NCBI RefSeq assembly: GCF_009905375.1 | Contig: NC_133649.1 | Coordinates: 230,801,792 to 230,865,791, forward strand | Source of the DNA: Apium graveolens | Lineage: Eukaryota > Streptophyta > Magnoliopsida > Apiales > Apiaceae | DNA: 64,000 bases | Direction: 5' to 3' | Shown: piece after piece, positions 1-10,409 of the stretch | How the letters are laid out: each line of letters starts with the position of its first letter | Numbering within the stretch: position 1 is the first letter of the stretch | Notes under the pieces: model-generated | Databases searched by the model: none | Seen by the model: only the letters and a program-made list of their open reading frames with translations | Told to the model about the DNA's origin: nothing | Made by a program: the position numbers and the translations under genes

Positions 1-84
1 TTTCAAATTAGGCACGACCGTAGTTATGAAAAAATTAATTTGAAGACTCATTGATCTAATTATGTAGTCGGTGCGAATAATAAA

Positions 85-300
85 GAGCGAGAGAGTGAGA
101 ATTGGGACTCAAAAATAGGAGTTGGGAGAGAGACAATGGGGTTGGATAGAGACAGAGATGGGTCAATAGATTATGGTAAGATCATGGTAGGGAGAAAGAG
201 TGGTAGAGAGAGTAGCGACATAGTAGACAGAGAGAGAGTGCTGAGAGAGATGGGTAACGAGAGAGTGTGTGTTGAGAGCGAATGAGAGGTGGACGGAAAG
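85..300. repeat. GA-rich low-complexity stretch
   Basis: The + strand is dominated by gagaga-type purine runs broken by short spacers. Open frames on the other strand here are serine/leucine-rich products of this composition and are not genes. Nothing else is recognisable from position 1 to 300. Confidence 0.6.
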
Positions 301-829
301 AAATGTGTAACGAGGGAGATGTCAAAATTTTCAATTTGTTTAAAAAAATAGGGTGGCTTTTTGCCCCAAATTTCCCTCTCTCCGCAGATTACTGGGCCCA
401 TAATTTGGATATATATTCAGGCCCAAACTGCAATAATTATTTAATAATTAATATTCAAATAATTATACAATTTGCATATGTTTTAATATTTTATGTAAAT
501 TCGTCTATTATATTTTTATATTTTTATATTTTTATAGTTTTGTTATAAAAATATTTGTGCACCATATATCTCATTTATTAAATTTGTAATAGTATATCAG
601 CTTAGATTCTTGAAAAATGAATTAAAATTAATATTTAATCTTAAAAAATATTATAATCATGTTTTAATACTCTAAGGTAACACTTTAACAAAAAGGTTCC
701 AAGCTGCAACACTTTCTACCTAATGCAACATTTAGTTTTTGGCTAAGTTAACATAAAAATCACAATGTTAGATTAGCTCATGAGTACGGTAACATATTAG
801 GTAATATTCTTTAAGGAGGGCGTTGCGAT
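301..829. other. AT-rich sequence, nothing recognised
   Basis: I see no coding signal, terminal repeats or RNA gene here. The copia gag to the right cannot be followed past about 830, so the element is cut off at or near this point. Confidence 0.5.
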
Positions 830-1079
830 AGGCCTTATATGGTGTAATGACCGCTGAATGAATACATGAAAGTGCATTTGGCTTGCGTGCTATTTTCTCT
901 TCATGTTACTTCATTTGGGCTATTGTTGGATTTTCTGGAAGAGGAGTAGGCTCAGTGACACTCTCAATAACGTCCCATGGACTAAGAGCTTTCATGTATC
1001 CTTTCATTTTGATGGCCCATGAATGATAGTTATCGCCTTTGAACAATGGAATAGAGATGAAGAAGTTGTTTGATTTCAT
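830..1079 (-). pseudogene. Ty1-copia gag N-terminus (fragment)
   Basis: Read on the minus strand from an ATG at 1079, the frame encodes the start of a plant copia Gag of the DUF4219/UBN2 type. The hallmark GDNYHSWAIKMKGYMKAL is followed by a W-D-V-I-E segment. A TAA at 906-908 ends the frame after 57 codons. The same frame then continues with Gag-like sequence (ALSCIHSAV) before identity is lost near 830. It lies about 80 bases downstream (minus sense) of the primer-binding site and LTR, the normal copia order. Gag would package the element RNA in cytoplasmic particles, but this copy is truncated and dead. Confidence 0.8.
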
Positions 1080-1157
1080 TGAATATAAAAGCTAAATACT
1101 TTTTATATATATAGGTGTATGTATAAAAATATCAACTCACAACCCCTAGATCATGAG

Positions 1158-1171
1158 GCTCTGATTCCAAC
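1158..1171 (-). promoter_or_regulatory. Primer-binding site of the minus-strand copia element
   Basis: In minus sense the bases directly after the LTR read GTTGGAATCAGAGC. This matches the initiator-methionine tRNA 3' end used by most plant copia elements (usual form TGGTATCAGAGC) apart from one or two substitutions. Confidence 0.75.
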
Positions 1172-1560
1172 TGTAGAAACCAAAACAAACAAACTATATA
1201 TATATATATGGAACCAGATGTGTTGAGACAAGCTCAGTTTTATATATATATGAAATAAACTGAATTACAATACTTAATGTTCTAAGACCCTTCTTACAAA
1301 AAAGCATTATATCGACTTAAATAAGTTAATCTAGACACCTAACGTGCACCAGAAAAGCAGCAAGTATCTCCTAATATTTCTCAGACTTATTCCACTACTC
1401 CTAATAATACTCAACTTCCTCAAGACTGGATCTTCTGAACTTATTTAAAACAAAACACGTAGGAAATAAATGAAACAACTAAAAAATAAAAAAAAAAACA
1501 TAAACATGGGCACTAGTCAAACAGCTAACAAGGCCCATTAGTTTAGATTAAACCCCAACA
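1172..1560 (-). mobile_element. Ty1-copia 5' LTR, 389 bp
   Basis: On the minus strand the LTR starts TGTTGGGGTTTAATC and ends TTTGGTTTCTACA, with the primer-binding site immediately after. It sits inside LINE sequence: the LINE reading frame picks up directly at 1561. The 3' part of this element and its second LTR are not in the window, so its target duplication cannot be tested. Confidence 0.75.
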
Positions 1561-2769
1561 AAAAGAACAGTAAAGGAGTGCGGTGGATGGCTTGGGATAA
1601 GCTCTGAAATGTAAAAGAAGCGGGAGGTCTGGGATTGAAAGATCTTAAACAACTTAATATTGCCATGTTAGTGAAGTAGGGTTGGAGATTGTTGAATGAT
1701 GCAAATCCTCTTATTACCATAATTATGAAGGCAAAATGCTTTCCAAGTACAAATTTTTTTAAATGCTCAACTTGGAGTTATTCCAAACTATATATGGAGA
1801 AGTATTATTTCAGCTCAAACAGTGGTGAAGCAAGGGTGTAGAAGGAGCATTGGTGCATGATAAGATACATTTGTTTGGAAAGTTCTTTGGTTGGCATGCG
1901 TTGATAATGAATACATAACAACAAATATGCCCCCAGGGTTAGAAAATGCAAAAGTATCCAATTTAATAGGAGTGAATGACAAGAGATGGGATGATGAGGT
2001 TTGATTGATATTTTTAACAGTAGAGATGTGTAGTTGATCAGGAATATACCCCTTCCTATAATGAATAGACAAGATTCATGGCTTTGGTTACGCGATGGAA
2101 AATGGGATCTCACAGTCAAGAGTTACTATCGTAAGCTATTTGGGGAGTGCAGTACACCGAATATTTTTTTTGGAAGAAGCTCTGGTCATTAGATGTCCCT
2201 GAGAAGATTAAAATGTTCTTATGGCGGATGTGTAGATCATGTTTGTCAACTGTTGTAGCATTCATTAAAAAAAGAGTGAATATTTATCGTAAGTGTGATT
2301 GGTGTCGTATGGGGAATGAAGACACAATACATGTCTTATTTGAATACAATTTTATTAAGAAGGTCTAGGAATCACTGAAAGGGCACATTGGTTTCAGGTT
2401 ACACTAGGTGACAGGGGGTTTGATCTGTTTATACGCTTATTTAGTTCTAGAAAGAAGGAACAATGTGTACTATAGTGCTGGTTTGTTGGAGCATTTGGAA
2501 TCTACTGAACAAATGGTTGTGGAATAGAGTTGAGATGTCTGTGTTAGGTATTAAAAGTGCAACACTAAATTTTCTAGCAGATTGGAGGTTGGCTCGAATG
2601 GAGAATACCAGTAGTAACCAGTAACAACGTCAAATTTAAGAAGGTGGTAGGCACCATAAAGAGGGTGGGTTAAGGTTAATATTGATGCGGCTACTTTTGA
2701 TGCTATATCAGATTTAGGAATTGGAGGAGTAATCCGAGATGAGAATGATGGTTTTTAGCAAGTTATTTG
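1561..2769 (+). pseudogene. LINE (L1-type) ORF2 C-terminal fragment, part 1
   Basis: This is the decayed C-terminal half of a plant non-LTR retrotransposon polyprotein. Conceptual translation with frame changes gives, in order, the post-RT segment (WMAWDKL, EAGGLGLKDLKQLNIAML), a long linker (DSWLWLRDGKWDLTVKSYY), the zf-RVT zinc-binding domain at about 2150-2370 (FWKKLWSLDVPEKIKMFLWR, then C-D-W-C and E-D-T-I-H-V-L-F-E), and the start of an RNase H domain at about 2668-2757 (WVKVNIDAATFD, GIGGVIRDEN). Several stops and frameshifts break it. A copia element interrupts it on the left and the Tat element on the right; it resumes at about 22480. In an active LINE the RT and RNase H would drive target-primed reverse transcription in the nucleus. 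Confidence 0.85.
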
Positions 2770-2802
2770 TGATAACTCCTGGTGGCGGGGCTGATCCTTC
2801 GA
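2770..2802 (-). mobile_element. Tat LTR terminal stub
   Basis: TGATAACTCCTGGTGGCGGG here matches the LTR end at 21722 almost base for base over about 33 bases, then the match stops abruptly and RT sequence begins. This is a truncated remnant of the 3' LTR. Confidence 0.75.
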
Positions 2803-3598
2803 TACATAGAAGATCTGAAAGAATGTTTTGACAACCTGAGAAAGCATGAACTCAAACTGAATCCGGAGAAATGCACCTTCGGAGTTGGAGCATGCAAGTT
2901 CTTAGGGTTCATGATCAGCAACGGAGGAATAGAGGCTAATCCGGAGAAGAAAAAAGAAATCCACGAGATGAGGGCTCCCAGGACCCAAAAAGATGTGCAG
3001 AAGCTAGCAGGATCACTAGCAGCACTCAGGAGATTCGTTTCAAGGCTAGCAGAGAGATGCTTACCATTCTTTGATTTGCTCAAAGGAGAAAACAACAAGA
3101 GAGAGGTAGACTGCAGTTCGCAGTGCCGGAAGGCATTTGAGGAGGTCAATTCCTACCTCTCCCAGTCACCAATCCTAACTAAAGCTCAACTAGGAGAGCC
3201 TCTCTACCTATACTTATCAGCAGGAGCACAAGCAGTAGGAGCTGCCTTAATCCGGGAAGAAAATGAAAGATAGCAACCGGTCTACTATGTAAGCCAAGTA
3301 CTCAAAGATGCGGAAACCAGGTACCCAAGACTAGAGAAGTTTGTCTTCGCCTTAGTCACAACATCAAGAAAGCTCAGGTACTACTTCCAAGGAAGAGAAA
3401 TCAGAGTGGTCACAAATCAGCTTCTAAGGAAGAGAATTCACAAGCTAGATGTCTCGGGAAGGCTAGTCAATTGGGGTGTGGAGTTAAGCCATTTCAATTT
3501 AAGCTTCATTCCCAAGACTGCCATTAAAGCTCAAGCACTTGCAGATTTCATAATCAAATGCAACTTCCCGGTAGAAGAACCAGAGACAATGAACATAG
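2803..3598 (+). pseudogene. Tat reverse transcriptase (C-terminal) and RNase H
   Basis: The frame enters in the RT palm/thumb (IEDLKECFDNLRKHELKLNP, FLGFMISNGGIEANPEK, VQKLAGSLAALRRFVSRLAE). It continues through the RT-RNase H connection (SQSPILTKAQLGEPLYLYLS) and the RNase H domain (YYVSQVLKDAETRYPRLEK, IHKLDVSGRLVNW, and a terminal AQALADF). A TAG at 3271-3273 is the only stop inside it. The RT catalytic YxDD region is missing because the join with the LTR stub lies just upstream. It is on the opposite strand to the gag-protease of the same element. The copia solo LTR interrupts it at 3599; removing that LTR and one CATAG copy restores the frame into the second RNase H domain at 5056. Confidence 0.85.
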
Positions 3599-5050
3599 TG
3601 AAGGGTTTCGAGCACATAAACGCAACGGAAACAGTAATCAAAAACGTGAAAAATCAGAATTTTTGAAACCCACCGCAGGATCCATGCGAAAAACATGTAT
3701 TTGATTTGTAGATCAGATTGTTTACCTTAAGAATCTTTACCAAATAATTGATTAATGGAGATCCAAAGCTTTTTCAATCACCACGCATCCCGCTCTCGCG
3801 ATCTACGCTCTATCGATATCCACACGAATGCTTGAACTCAAGGGATGTGTACTAGCACAAACTCGTTTCTTCTTGCTCTCTCCATCTTCTCCCTTAGTGG
3901 TTAGGGTTTTTGGTAAAAGTCTTGCATACAAAATCAGCCACACAAGAGATATTATATAGAGAGTATAATAAGAATTGTAACTATTAACTAATTAGGAGTT
4001 ATTATTAATTCAAAATTCCTATTTGTATAATAATTAAGTCAAACTTAATTATTTAACAAATGAATTTCATAATTAATATTAGTAAATATCAATATTTATC
4101 TAATTAATTAAGTCATACTTAATTAATATTATAAATAATTTGAATTATTTTAATATAATTTAAATCCAATTTAAATTAAATAATCCTTCAAGCATTCTTA
4201 GTGTTTGACCCTATAGGTTATTATTACGTTGACAACGAATTTTAAATCTAATTTAAAATCATAAACAATGAGCGGCATCTAGTAATACATCATTGCTATC
4301 CACGTAATAATAATCGAATCGGTGATCGATTAAACCTTTCGTGAATAATGTACAATGTAATATAATCTCTTTAACCAAATATTATAGATTAAACTAGAGG
4401 CATGTAATGTGTCATCTTCATCATAGTTTAATCCAAGTTTCCTTGATCAATGAGTAGACTATCATATGAAATCAACATTTGAGCGTGACCACGCATTTCA
4501 TAGTCTAGCTCACAAAAGAGGCCAATAATATCACTCCTAAAATAGGAGGGTTAAATCCCATATAGATCATTCATATTTCTCATACGATTCATAATATACT
4601 CAATGTCCACTTTTATCATTATCCGGTCAAGGACAACTTTAAATGGAATCAATGTATATTAATTCTCGAATAGAAATATAATGACTTCAGGTCTAAGGAC
4701 CATTACATCATTATCACTGTGAGAATTACTTATGACACAATGAGATGTGATCATCGGCCAACAAACACACCAGTCTTAATGCATTATTATTGTCCCTTAA
4801 TAATGATACTCGACTAGGGACCTTTTGGAATATTGATATTATTCTCATAATCTCATTTCTAAGTCACATACTTAGAGATATAAAATTGCATATCATATTC
4901 CAAGGACATTTATTAATCTAACATTTATATCACAGTAAATTAAGAATTAATAAATTATAAAGGGAATAACCGATAGAACATAAACATTAATAATCCTAAT
5001 GTCTTAAACTAAAATATCATAGTGTTATCTTTAGGGCACAAACACTAACA
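3599..5050 (-). mobile_element. Ty1-copia solo LTR, 1,452 bp, target duplication CATAG
   Basis: The unit starts TGAAGGGTTTCG and ends CACTAACA. It is flanked by perfect 5-bp duplications CATAG at 3594-3598 and 5051-5055. No primer-binding site, gag or pol accompanies it, so it is a solo LTR left by LTR-LTR recombination. The minus orientation (starting TGTTAGTGTTTGTGCCC) is inferred from the usual copia TGTTAG start. The interior is AT-rich with no open frame of note. Confidence 0.9.
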
Positions 5051-5055
5051 CATAG

Positions 5056-5135
5056 ATCCGGAGACAAACCAAGCTACAAATTTGGGCGTCGGAGTTCTTC
5101 TTCAAGTAGGAGCTAACTTATTACGATCTTTTCTC
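5056..5135 (+). pseudogene. Tat second RNase H (aRNH) N-terminal remnant
   Basis: Directly after the solo LTR the frame IDPETNQATNLGVGVLLQ reads like the D-G-x-x-N...G-x-G-V-V-L start of the additional RNase H domain that follows the first RNase H in Tat elements. Similarity ends near 5135, where minus-strand protease-side sequence begins. The exact join point is uncertain by about 30 bases. Confidence 0.55.
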
Positions 5136-5139
5136 TTTG

Positions 5140-5699
5140 GTTGCTTGCATGGTAAGACTAGCTTGGTCTAGGACCTGGTTTGCCTTGTCGACTACCATGA
5201 CTTGGTTGATTGTCACTTCTTCCGAACTTGGTATGTTTGCTTCTGGATCCGGACTTGATTTGATGAATTGTACTTCTTTTGTTGTTTCTTCCCTTGGTCG
5301 GGGTCGGTGCTTATTGATACTTTGTTGTTTGCGAAGGACTGTGGCCTTCCTTTTGTTATCCTGGTGGGTTTATGCCATGACTAACCCCTGGCTATAGCAT
5401 GTTTCAGCAACTCCATAATCTCCTTTTATCTCTTCGACTCCTGTCGGGGTTGGGAACTTGATTTTGACATGGGAGATTGAAGTTATCGCTTGCATCATGG
5501 TTAAAGCTGACATGCCAATGATTCCATTGTAGGATGAAGGAGTTTTGATGACATAGAACTTGATGACATGAGTTGCTTGGTTAGGAGCCGCTCCAAAAAT
5601 TACAGGTAGGTATAAGGTCCCTTGGATCGGGACTAGATTGTGTCCGAACCCATAGAGTGGGTCCTCCCGAAAATCATTTGAGCGGATGCTCCCTAACTA
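5140..5699 (-). pseudogene. Tat protease C-terminal part and linker
   Basis: In minus sense the sequence continues after a TAG that closes the upstream frame at 5697-5699. It carries the conserved tail of Tat/Athila-type retropepsins: LYGFGHNLVPIQGTLYLP, then FYVIKTPSSYNGIIGMSAL and MMQAITSISHVKIKFPT. The N-Y-I-I-G-R consensus here reads S-Y-N-G-I-I-G. Two further stops lie in the distal linker. Together with the upstream piece this is the usual retropepsin arrangement. Confidence 0.75.
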
Positions 5700-6565
5700 C
5701 ATTCGATCCATTGTGTGCTTGAAGAGGATATTTACCGAGGAGCCATTATCTATCAGCATTCTTCTTACTTCATTATCAAAGATGTCCATGGTGACAACTA
5801 AAGTTGCATTGTTGTGGTGGTTGACTCCTTCATAGTCCTTACTACTGAAAGATATCACCAAATCTGGGAGTGATTGGATTGAGAGCACTTCTTCGCCAAA
5901 GTTCGGGCTTCGTGGTGGGGAGTGAGAGCCTCCTAGGACCACATTAACTATGTTATTTCCTCTCTTCTTCCCCTCTCCTTTATTGTTGATGTCCCCGACC
6001 AAGTACTTGTTCAGATTTCCTTTCTTTACTTCGTCCTCGATGAAGTACTTGAGTGATAAGCAATTCTCCGTCTTATGACCATGCGTCTCATGATAATCGC
6101 ACTGCCTATTGTAAGTCCTGCTCTCCGGAGGAGTTTGCATTGACTTCAGAGGATAATAAAAAGGCTTATCTTTTATCTCCTTCAAAATTTCCTCCTGGGT
6201 CATGTTGAGAGGAGTCCAGTCCGGCTCCTATTTTGGCTCCCGGGACTGCTTCGTGGGTCCTGGATCGCTCTTACACTCCGGCTTAGGACCGAGCCTTTAA
6301 AAACCAGGAGTAGCTTGTTTTTCTTGGTTCTGCAGGCTTTGCTTAAACTTCTTATCCTGATGGTAACCCCCTTTAGGTCGGTCATCAGAGTTCTTACTCC
6401 TAGATCCCCCACTTCGGGTCATCCTCATGGCTTGGAGTACATCAGTTTCCTTTATGAATCTGGCAGCCATGGAGTAGGCTGTCGCCAGAATTTGTGGCTC
6501 CTTGTTTATCAGTTCTACTATGTATCTTTCATTGTGCTCCGGATCTAAGTTTCTCCTGAAGATAC
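5700..6565 (-). pseudogene. Tat Gag C-terminal part and protease N-terminus
   Basis: Minus-sense coding continues the gag begun at 21448 and interrupted by A1. The frame opens directly at the A1 target site (FRRNLDPEHNERYIVELI) and reaches a stop at 6298-6300. Then come MTQEEILKEIKDKPFYYPL, the zinc-like motif CDYHETHGHKTENC (C-x-x-H-x-x-x-G-H-x-x-x-x-C) with LKYFIEDEVKKGNL, and the retropepsin start with the substituted active site MLIDNGSSVNILF, where D-S-G/D-T-G is expected but D-N-G is present. Gag would form the particle and the protease would mature it. The altered active site and stops make it non-functional. Confidence 0.85.
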
Positions 6566-8689
6566 TGTAATAACCCCAAATTTTGGAATTTTTGAAACCC
6601 TTATGAATAGTGATTTTGCTGATTATGCTGAATAAGAAAACTTTTCATGCCACACTATGTAGGGGTTCTGTTATTGATATTCTGAGATTTTATTAGTACT
6701 CTATATGGTATATAAATGTATGTAAAGATCGTCAAAATCCAATTTCGAACACTTTAATTTTTCCCGGAAATCCACCAGATACAGAAAGAGGTGAGTATAA
6801 GGTAACAGGATAAATATGATTTAAATTCAAGGATTTTAAGAGGGGATCATAAAAAGGAATATAAAATATTGAGGAAGGTTTAGGGGAACCCAAGTGATAA
6901 GATCCCGGATATGATTCCTCAAACGATAAACGAGAACAAAAGTTAAGCGAACCGTATAACAGATCAGCGGTCATTAGGCAAGCAATTAGGAGTTAATCAA
7001 GGAGGTTAGGGATGATGATGTCATCAAACCAACAAGAAGAAGACAAGTGTAACAAGATGACCTAAGCTTGATGACCTAAGCATGACAAGTGGGAAGGATT
7101 GGTTGGTTGATTATGAGCCACACATTTTTCACCATGGTAAAAATTTAATTTAATTCCAAGACAAAAGGAAGCAACCAACCAACAAATATCATAACACAAA
7201 TACAAATTGAAAGTTGACTTTCCCATTTCAAGAAGAAAGCTCTCGGCTAAAACAAACCCAGCAACTTCAAACTGCCATATCTCCTTCAATACTCACTCAA
7301 ATGTTGTGTTCTATAGCTCGTTGGAAAGGTATTGAGATGGCCTACAACTCTTGTTCACAAGTCTCTTCCAAATAAGCATGGTAAGACCCTCATTTTTACA
7401 GTTCTTGAAATCGGACTTTTAGAAACTTCAAAGCCTAACTTTGTGTTCTTGATTTCTTTGGAAAGATCAAGCTTGTAGGAGGCTCCATAAGGCTTTCTAG
7501 TAACTTTCCACCCTCCAAGAAAGGTATAAATCTTCACACCCTTTAGTAATAAGTTTGAATGTTAAAGTTTGGAGATGGTTTGGATGGATGAGTAGTAATT
7601 TGAATGATAAACATGATTCGAGCTTAATTGTTAAGTAGTTTAGTTGAATTTGGAGATGTTATAATATATGATTGGATTGAGATCCTTGAGCTTATTATGA
7701 CTGAAATCAGTAGCATTGATGTGTGTCTTGAGTTGTTGTTGATTGGTAGTTGGATTGATATGATTTGGAATGGTAAAAAATTTGGAAATCGCGTAAACAT
7801 AGCCGTCGTAATGTCCGATTTACTTTAGACTGCTTTTGTTCATAACATTAGGACCCTAGAATTCCCTGCTAGGTTTTGACCATTACCATATTTAGATAAT
7901 TCATGTTACGAGCTTCGTTTTGATATGTGGTTCGTTTGATTCCGATGTACGGTTTAGGAGAAACGGCCATTTTAAGTAACGACGTTTCGCGAACGAAACA
8001 TTACCCCTCGCCTTACTTTGAAATATAGGTTAAAGACCTTAAATGACTAATTGGAGTATGAAACATTTATGTAAATTGTAATAGGTAGTTGGTAAGACAC
8101 TCGCGAAGGAATCTCCTTAAAACTCGTAATGGTTAATTTATTAAAAATGGTGGAGCCGAGGGTACTCGAGCGACTTAAGAGAATCACTAAGCACAAAGCG
8201 AGCGTTAGAGTCTAATTTGGTTAAAGTATAGATTTACAAGCGACTTCGGTTTAATTCCAACTTATATGTTGTTTATAGGTTACCAGACTCGTCCCGAGCC
8301 ATTTGTAACCCCCAGTCGCTCAGGCAAGTTTTCTACCCGTTATACTGTTGTTGTGATTATATGTGTATATGCATGATCTTGTGATAAATGCATATTTGTT
8401 ATTAGCAAATTCTTGCGATATATTGTAGCATGTGATATGGTATATATGCATGCCTATTTCGTATTCTTGATTTATATATCTGTTGGTTCAAATGCTTATT
8501 CGTTGCATAATACCTATGCTAGAGATAAGCGGTATTTGCGTATACCCTTAGTATAGGGGATCAAAAGGTGAACTTTTTCTAAAACCGGGAGGCGAGGCTC
8601 CCGAGTATAATATATATTTATATATATATTGATATAGTTTTTAAAACTATTAATCGAATAAGGTTTATTCGATAACTTTATTTTATTTA

Positions 8690-8905
8690 ATGAATATAAT
8701 TATGAATATTCATTCGAGAACTTATGACTCCTTTTATTTTATTATTTGAATATTATTTGAATATTCATTCGAGGGCTTATGACTCTTTTATATTATTTAT
8801 TGAATATTATTTGAATATTCATTCGAGGGCTTATGACTCAGTTTATATTATTTAATGAATATTATTTGAATATTCATTTGAGGATCTATGACTCCGATTA
8901 TTTGC
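8690..8905 (+). repeat. Tandem 54-55-bp repeat in A1 5' LTR
   Basis: Four units carry TGAATATTCATTCGAGGNC followed by TTATGACTC and an AT-rich spacer; the CATTCGAG cores start at 8711, 8766, 8820 and 8875. The last unit has CATTTGAG. The AATATT...AATATT parts can fold back on themselves. Confidence 0.85.
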
Positions 8906-9404
8906 TGAGATATGTTCTTTATTTTATTAAAGAATAAGGTGTCGATAATCAAACTTATCTTTGATTATTCAAATAAAGATAGTATTTTCGTATAAGTATA
9001 TCTTTGGTTATTTAATACTCATTTCAAGTATAAGTTTTAAAACTTCTACTTCAATTATTTTTATAAAGATTATTCTTTATGGGAATATTATTTAAATAAT
9101 AATATTCAGATATTTTCTAATATATTGGGACAGATTTATTTCATTAAATCAGCATTACTCCAAACACTCTTTAAAGTGTTTTCGAGTCTTCAAAATGATT
9201 TTTAAAAGTTAGAGCGGATCCCAAAACTCATTTTTATATTTAAGATCTTCCTTTTAAAGGGGATTTAAATACTCGTTCAAAACTTAAGGGATCCGGCTCA
9301 GTGGTGTATTTTACATTCGCAACGAGGTTGCTGTTTTGAGAAAATATCTTGATTACTTGCCCATCGTTCGGGAAGTAAGTTCATCTATTTGAGTCGGCAT
9401 AAAC

Positions 9405-9490
9405 AACATGGGCTCAGTGGGCGTCCATGAAAGTGTAAGTGGCTCAGTGGGAGTCCATCAAATGCGTAAGTCGCTGAGTGGCAGTCCAGC
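9405..9490 (+). repeat. Three-copy 30-bp repeat in A1 5' LTR
   Basis: GGCTCAGTGGGNGTCCATNA starts at 9411 and 9441, and a third diverged copy (GCTGAGTGGCAGTCCA) begins at about 9473. The same array is in the 3' LTR at about 19085-19170. Confidence 0.8.
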
Positions 9491-10222
9491 ATAAGGTCCT
9501 ATTGCGGCCAGGGTGATGACCAGTGGGGAATTTGTCCATCTACTAGTAGAAAAGGTTACTTATTGGTATCTTTGCCTGATCAGCAAGATATCAGGTTTAT
9601 GCCAAGGTTTTCTCCTTTCCAAATTCATTGGATATTGCAACTCTGTTTATAATTTTCATAACAGAGGTTTTCAAGGAGTGTATGAAATGTATATATATAG
9701 GTGTATATATATATCAGGATTTAATGAAGTATCTCGTAACTTCATTATTTATAATGATATTCAAAGATTGAATCTATTCAAATCTTGTCTTGTAGTCTCA
9801 TCTATGTGATGAACTTTTGAACTGATTATAACTTGAACGATGGTAGTTCAATTAATATTTGGAAAAGATATAAGTATATTGGGGTATCTTGTAACTTCAT
9901 ATTTTCAACTTATATCTAGTTAATGATTATCTTATGCATAATAAAGATTTTCAGAAAAACGTTGAGACAAGGGTAGATATATGAGATCACCTTGCAATGA
10001 TATTTTTATATAGTTATAAACTGGAACTCTGTGTATATTATGCATGGAAGAGGACTTCCAAGATTTTGAAAAGTATATATGTATATATACTGAATATTTT
10101 GCGACTTTATCGCATTAAGATATCAAACTTGGTTCATTTCTTTTGACCAAGACTTTCATGAGTACTATGAGAAGGCTCATATATTGTTAATCATTATACA
10201 TATTATTTTGGTGGGCTTGCTG

Positions 10223-10259
10223 CTCACCCTTGCTTTCTTCTTTCATCACACAACAACAG
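10223..10259 (+). promoter_or_regulatory. Putative 3' splice site in A1 LTR
   Basis: CTCAC (10223-10227) fits a plant branch point. A pyrimidine-rich stretch (CCTTGCTTTCTTCTTTC) and CAG at 10257-10259 follow. The same layout recurs in LTR families B, C and D at a similar distance from the LTR end. Splicing is an inference. Confidence 0.4.
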
Positions 10260-10268
10260 ATAGAAAAG

Positions 10269-10409
10269 ATGAACGAGACCAAGCTCCCGATTCGCAAGCG
10301 GTTAGAAAACGTTCCGCAGTCTTCTGAAAGCGTTGATGCCGCCGTAGCTGAGGTAGGAGCTACCAATAGGCTAGGTTTTCAACTATTGATGAACCAGACT
10401 TATGTATAA
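10269..10409 (+). CDS. LTR-encoded small ORF, 46 codons (A1 5' LTR)
   Basis: This ORF starts 10 bases after the putative splice acceptor and stops at TAA 10407-10409. It has no recognised domain. Its peptide begins MNETKLPIRKR, has an acidic/alanine middle (SVDAAVAEVG) and ends LGFQLLMNQTYV. The same frame, with no indels, is present in both LTRs of the related element A2 (47528-47680 and 57086-57229, minus strand): 30 of the 46 A1 residues match the first A2 copy. In the A1 3' LTR (from 19949) a TAG has appeared at codon 11. This may be a real peptide, the start of a spliced reading frame, or a non-coding sequence constrained for another reason. Confidence 0.4.
   Translation: MNETKLPIRKRLENVPQSSESVDAAVAEVGATNRLGFQLLMNQTYV

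Noticed and set aside
171..548. Overlapping ORFs on both strands at the left end
   Set aside because: Low-complexity GA/TC-driven translation and an AT-rich frame with no domain.
1805..2119. Minus-strand ORFs of 85-104 codons
   Set aside because: They are antisense shadows of the LINE fragment, which reads convincingly on the + strand.
5137..5397. Plus-strand ORF in the Tat protease region
   Set aside because: Antisense of the protease linker; the minus strand carries family motifs.
6732..7289. Minus-strand ORFs repeated in both A1 LTRs (also 16409-16966)
   Set aside because: Duplicated only because the LTR is duplicated. They are not conserved in A2 as far as I can follow, have no motif and run antisense to the element.
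7628..7828. 66-codon ORF in the A1 LTR (and 17305-17505)
   Set aside because: I could not find the frame preserved in A2, unlike the small ORF at 10269, so selection is not supported.
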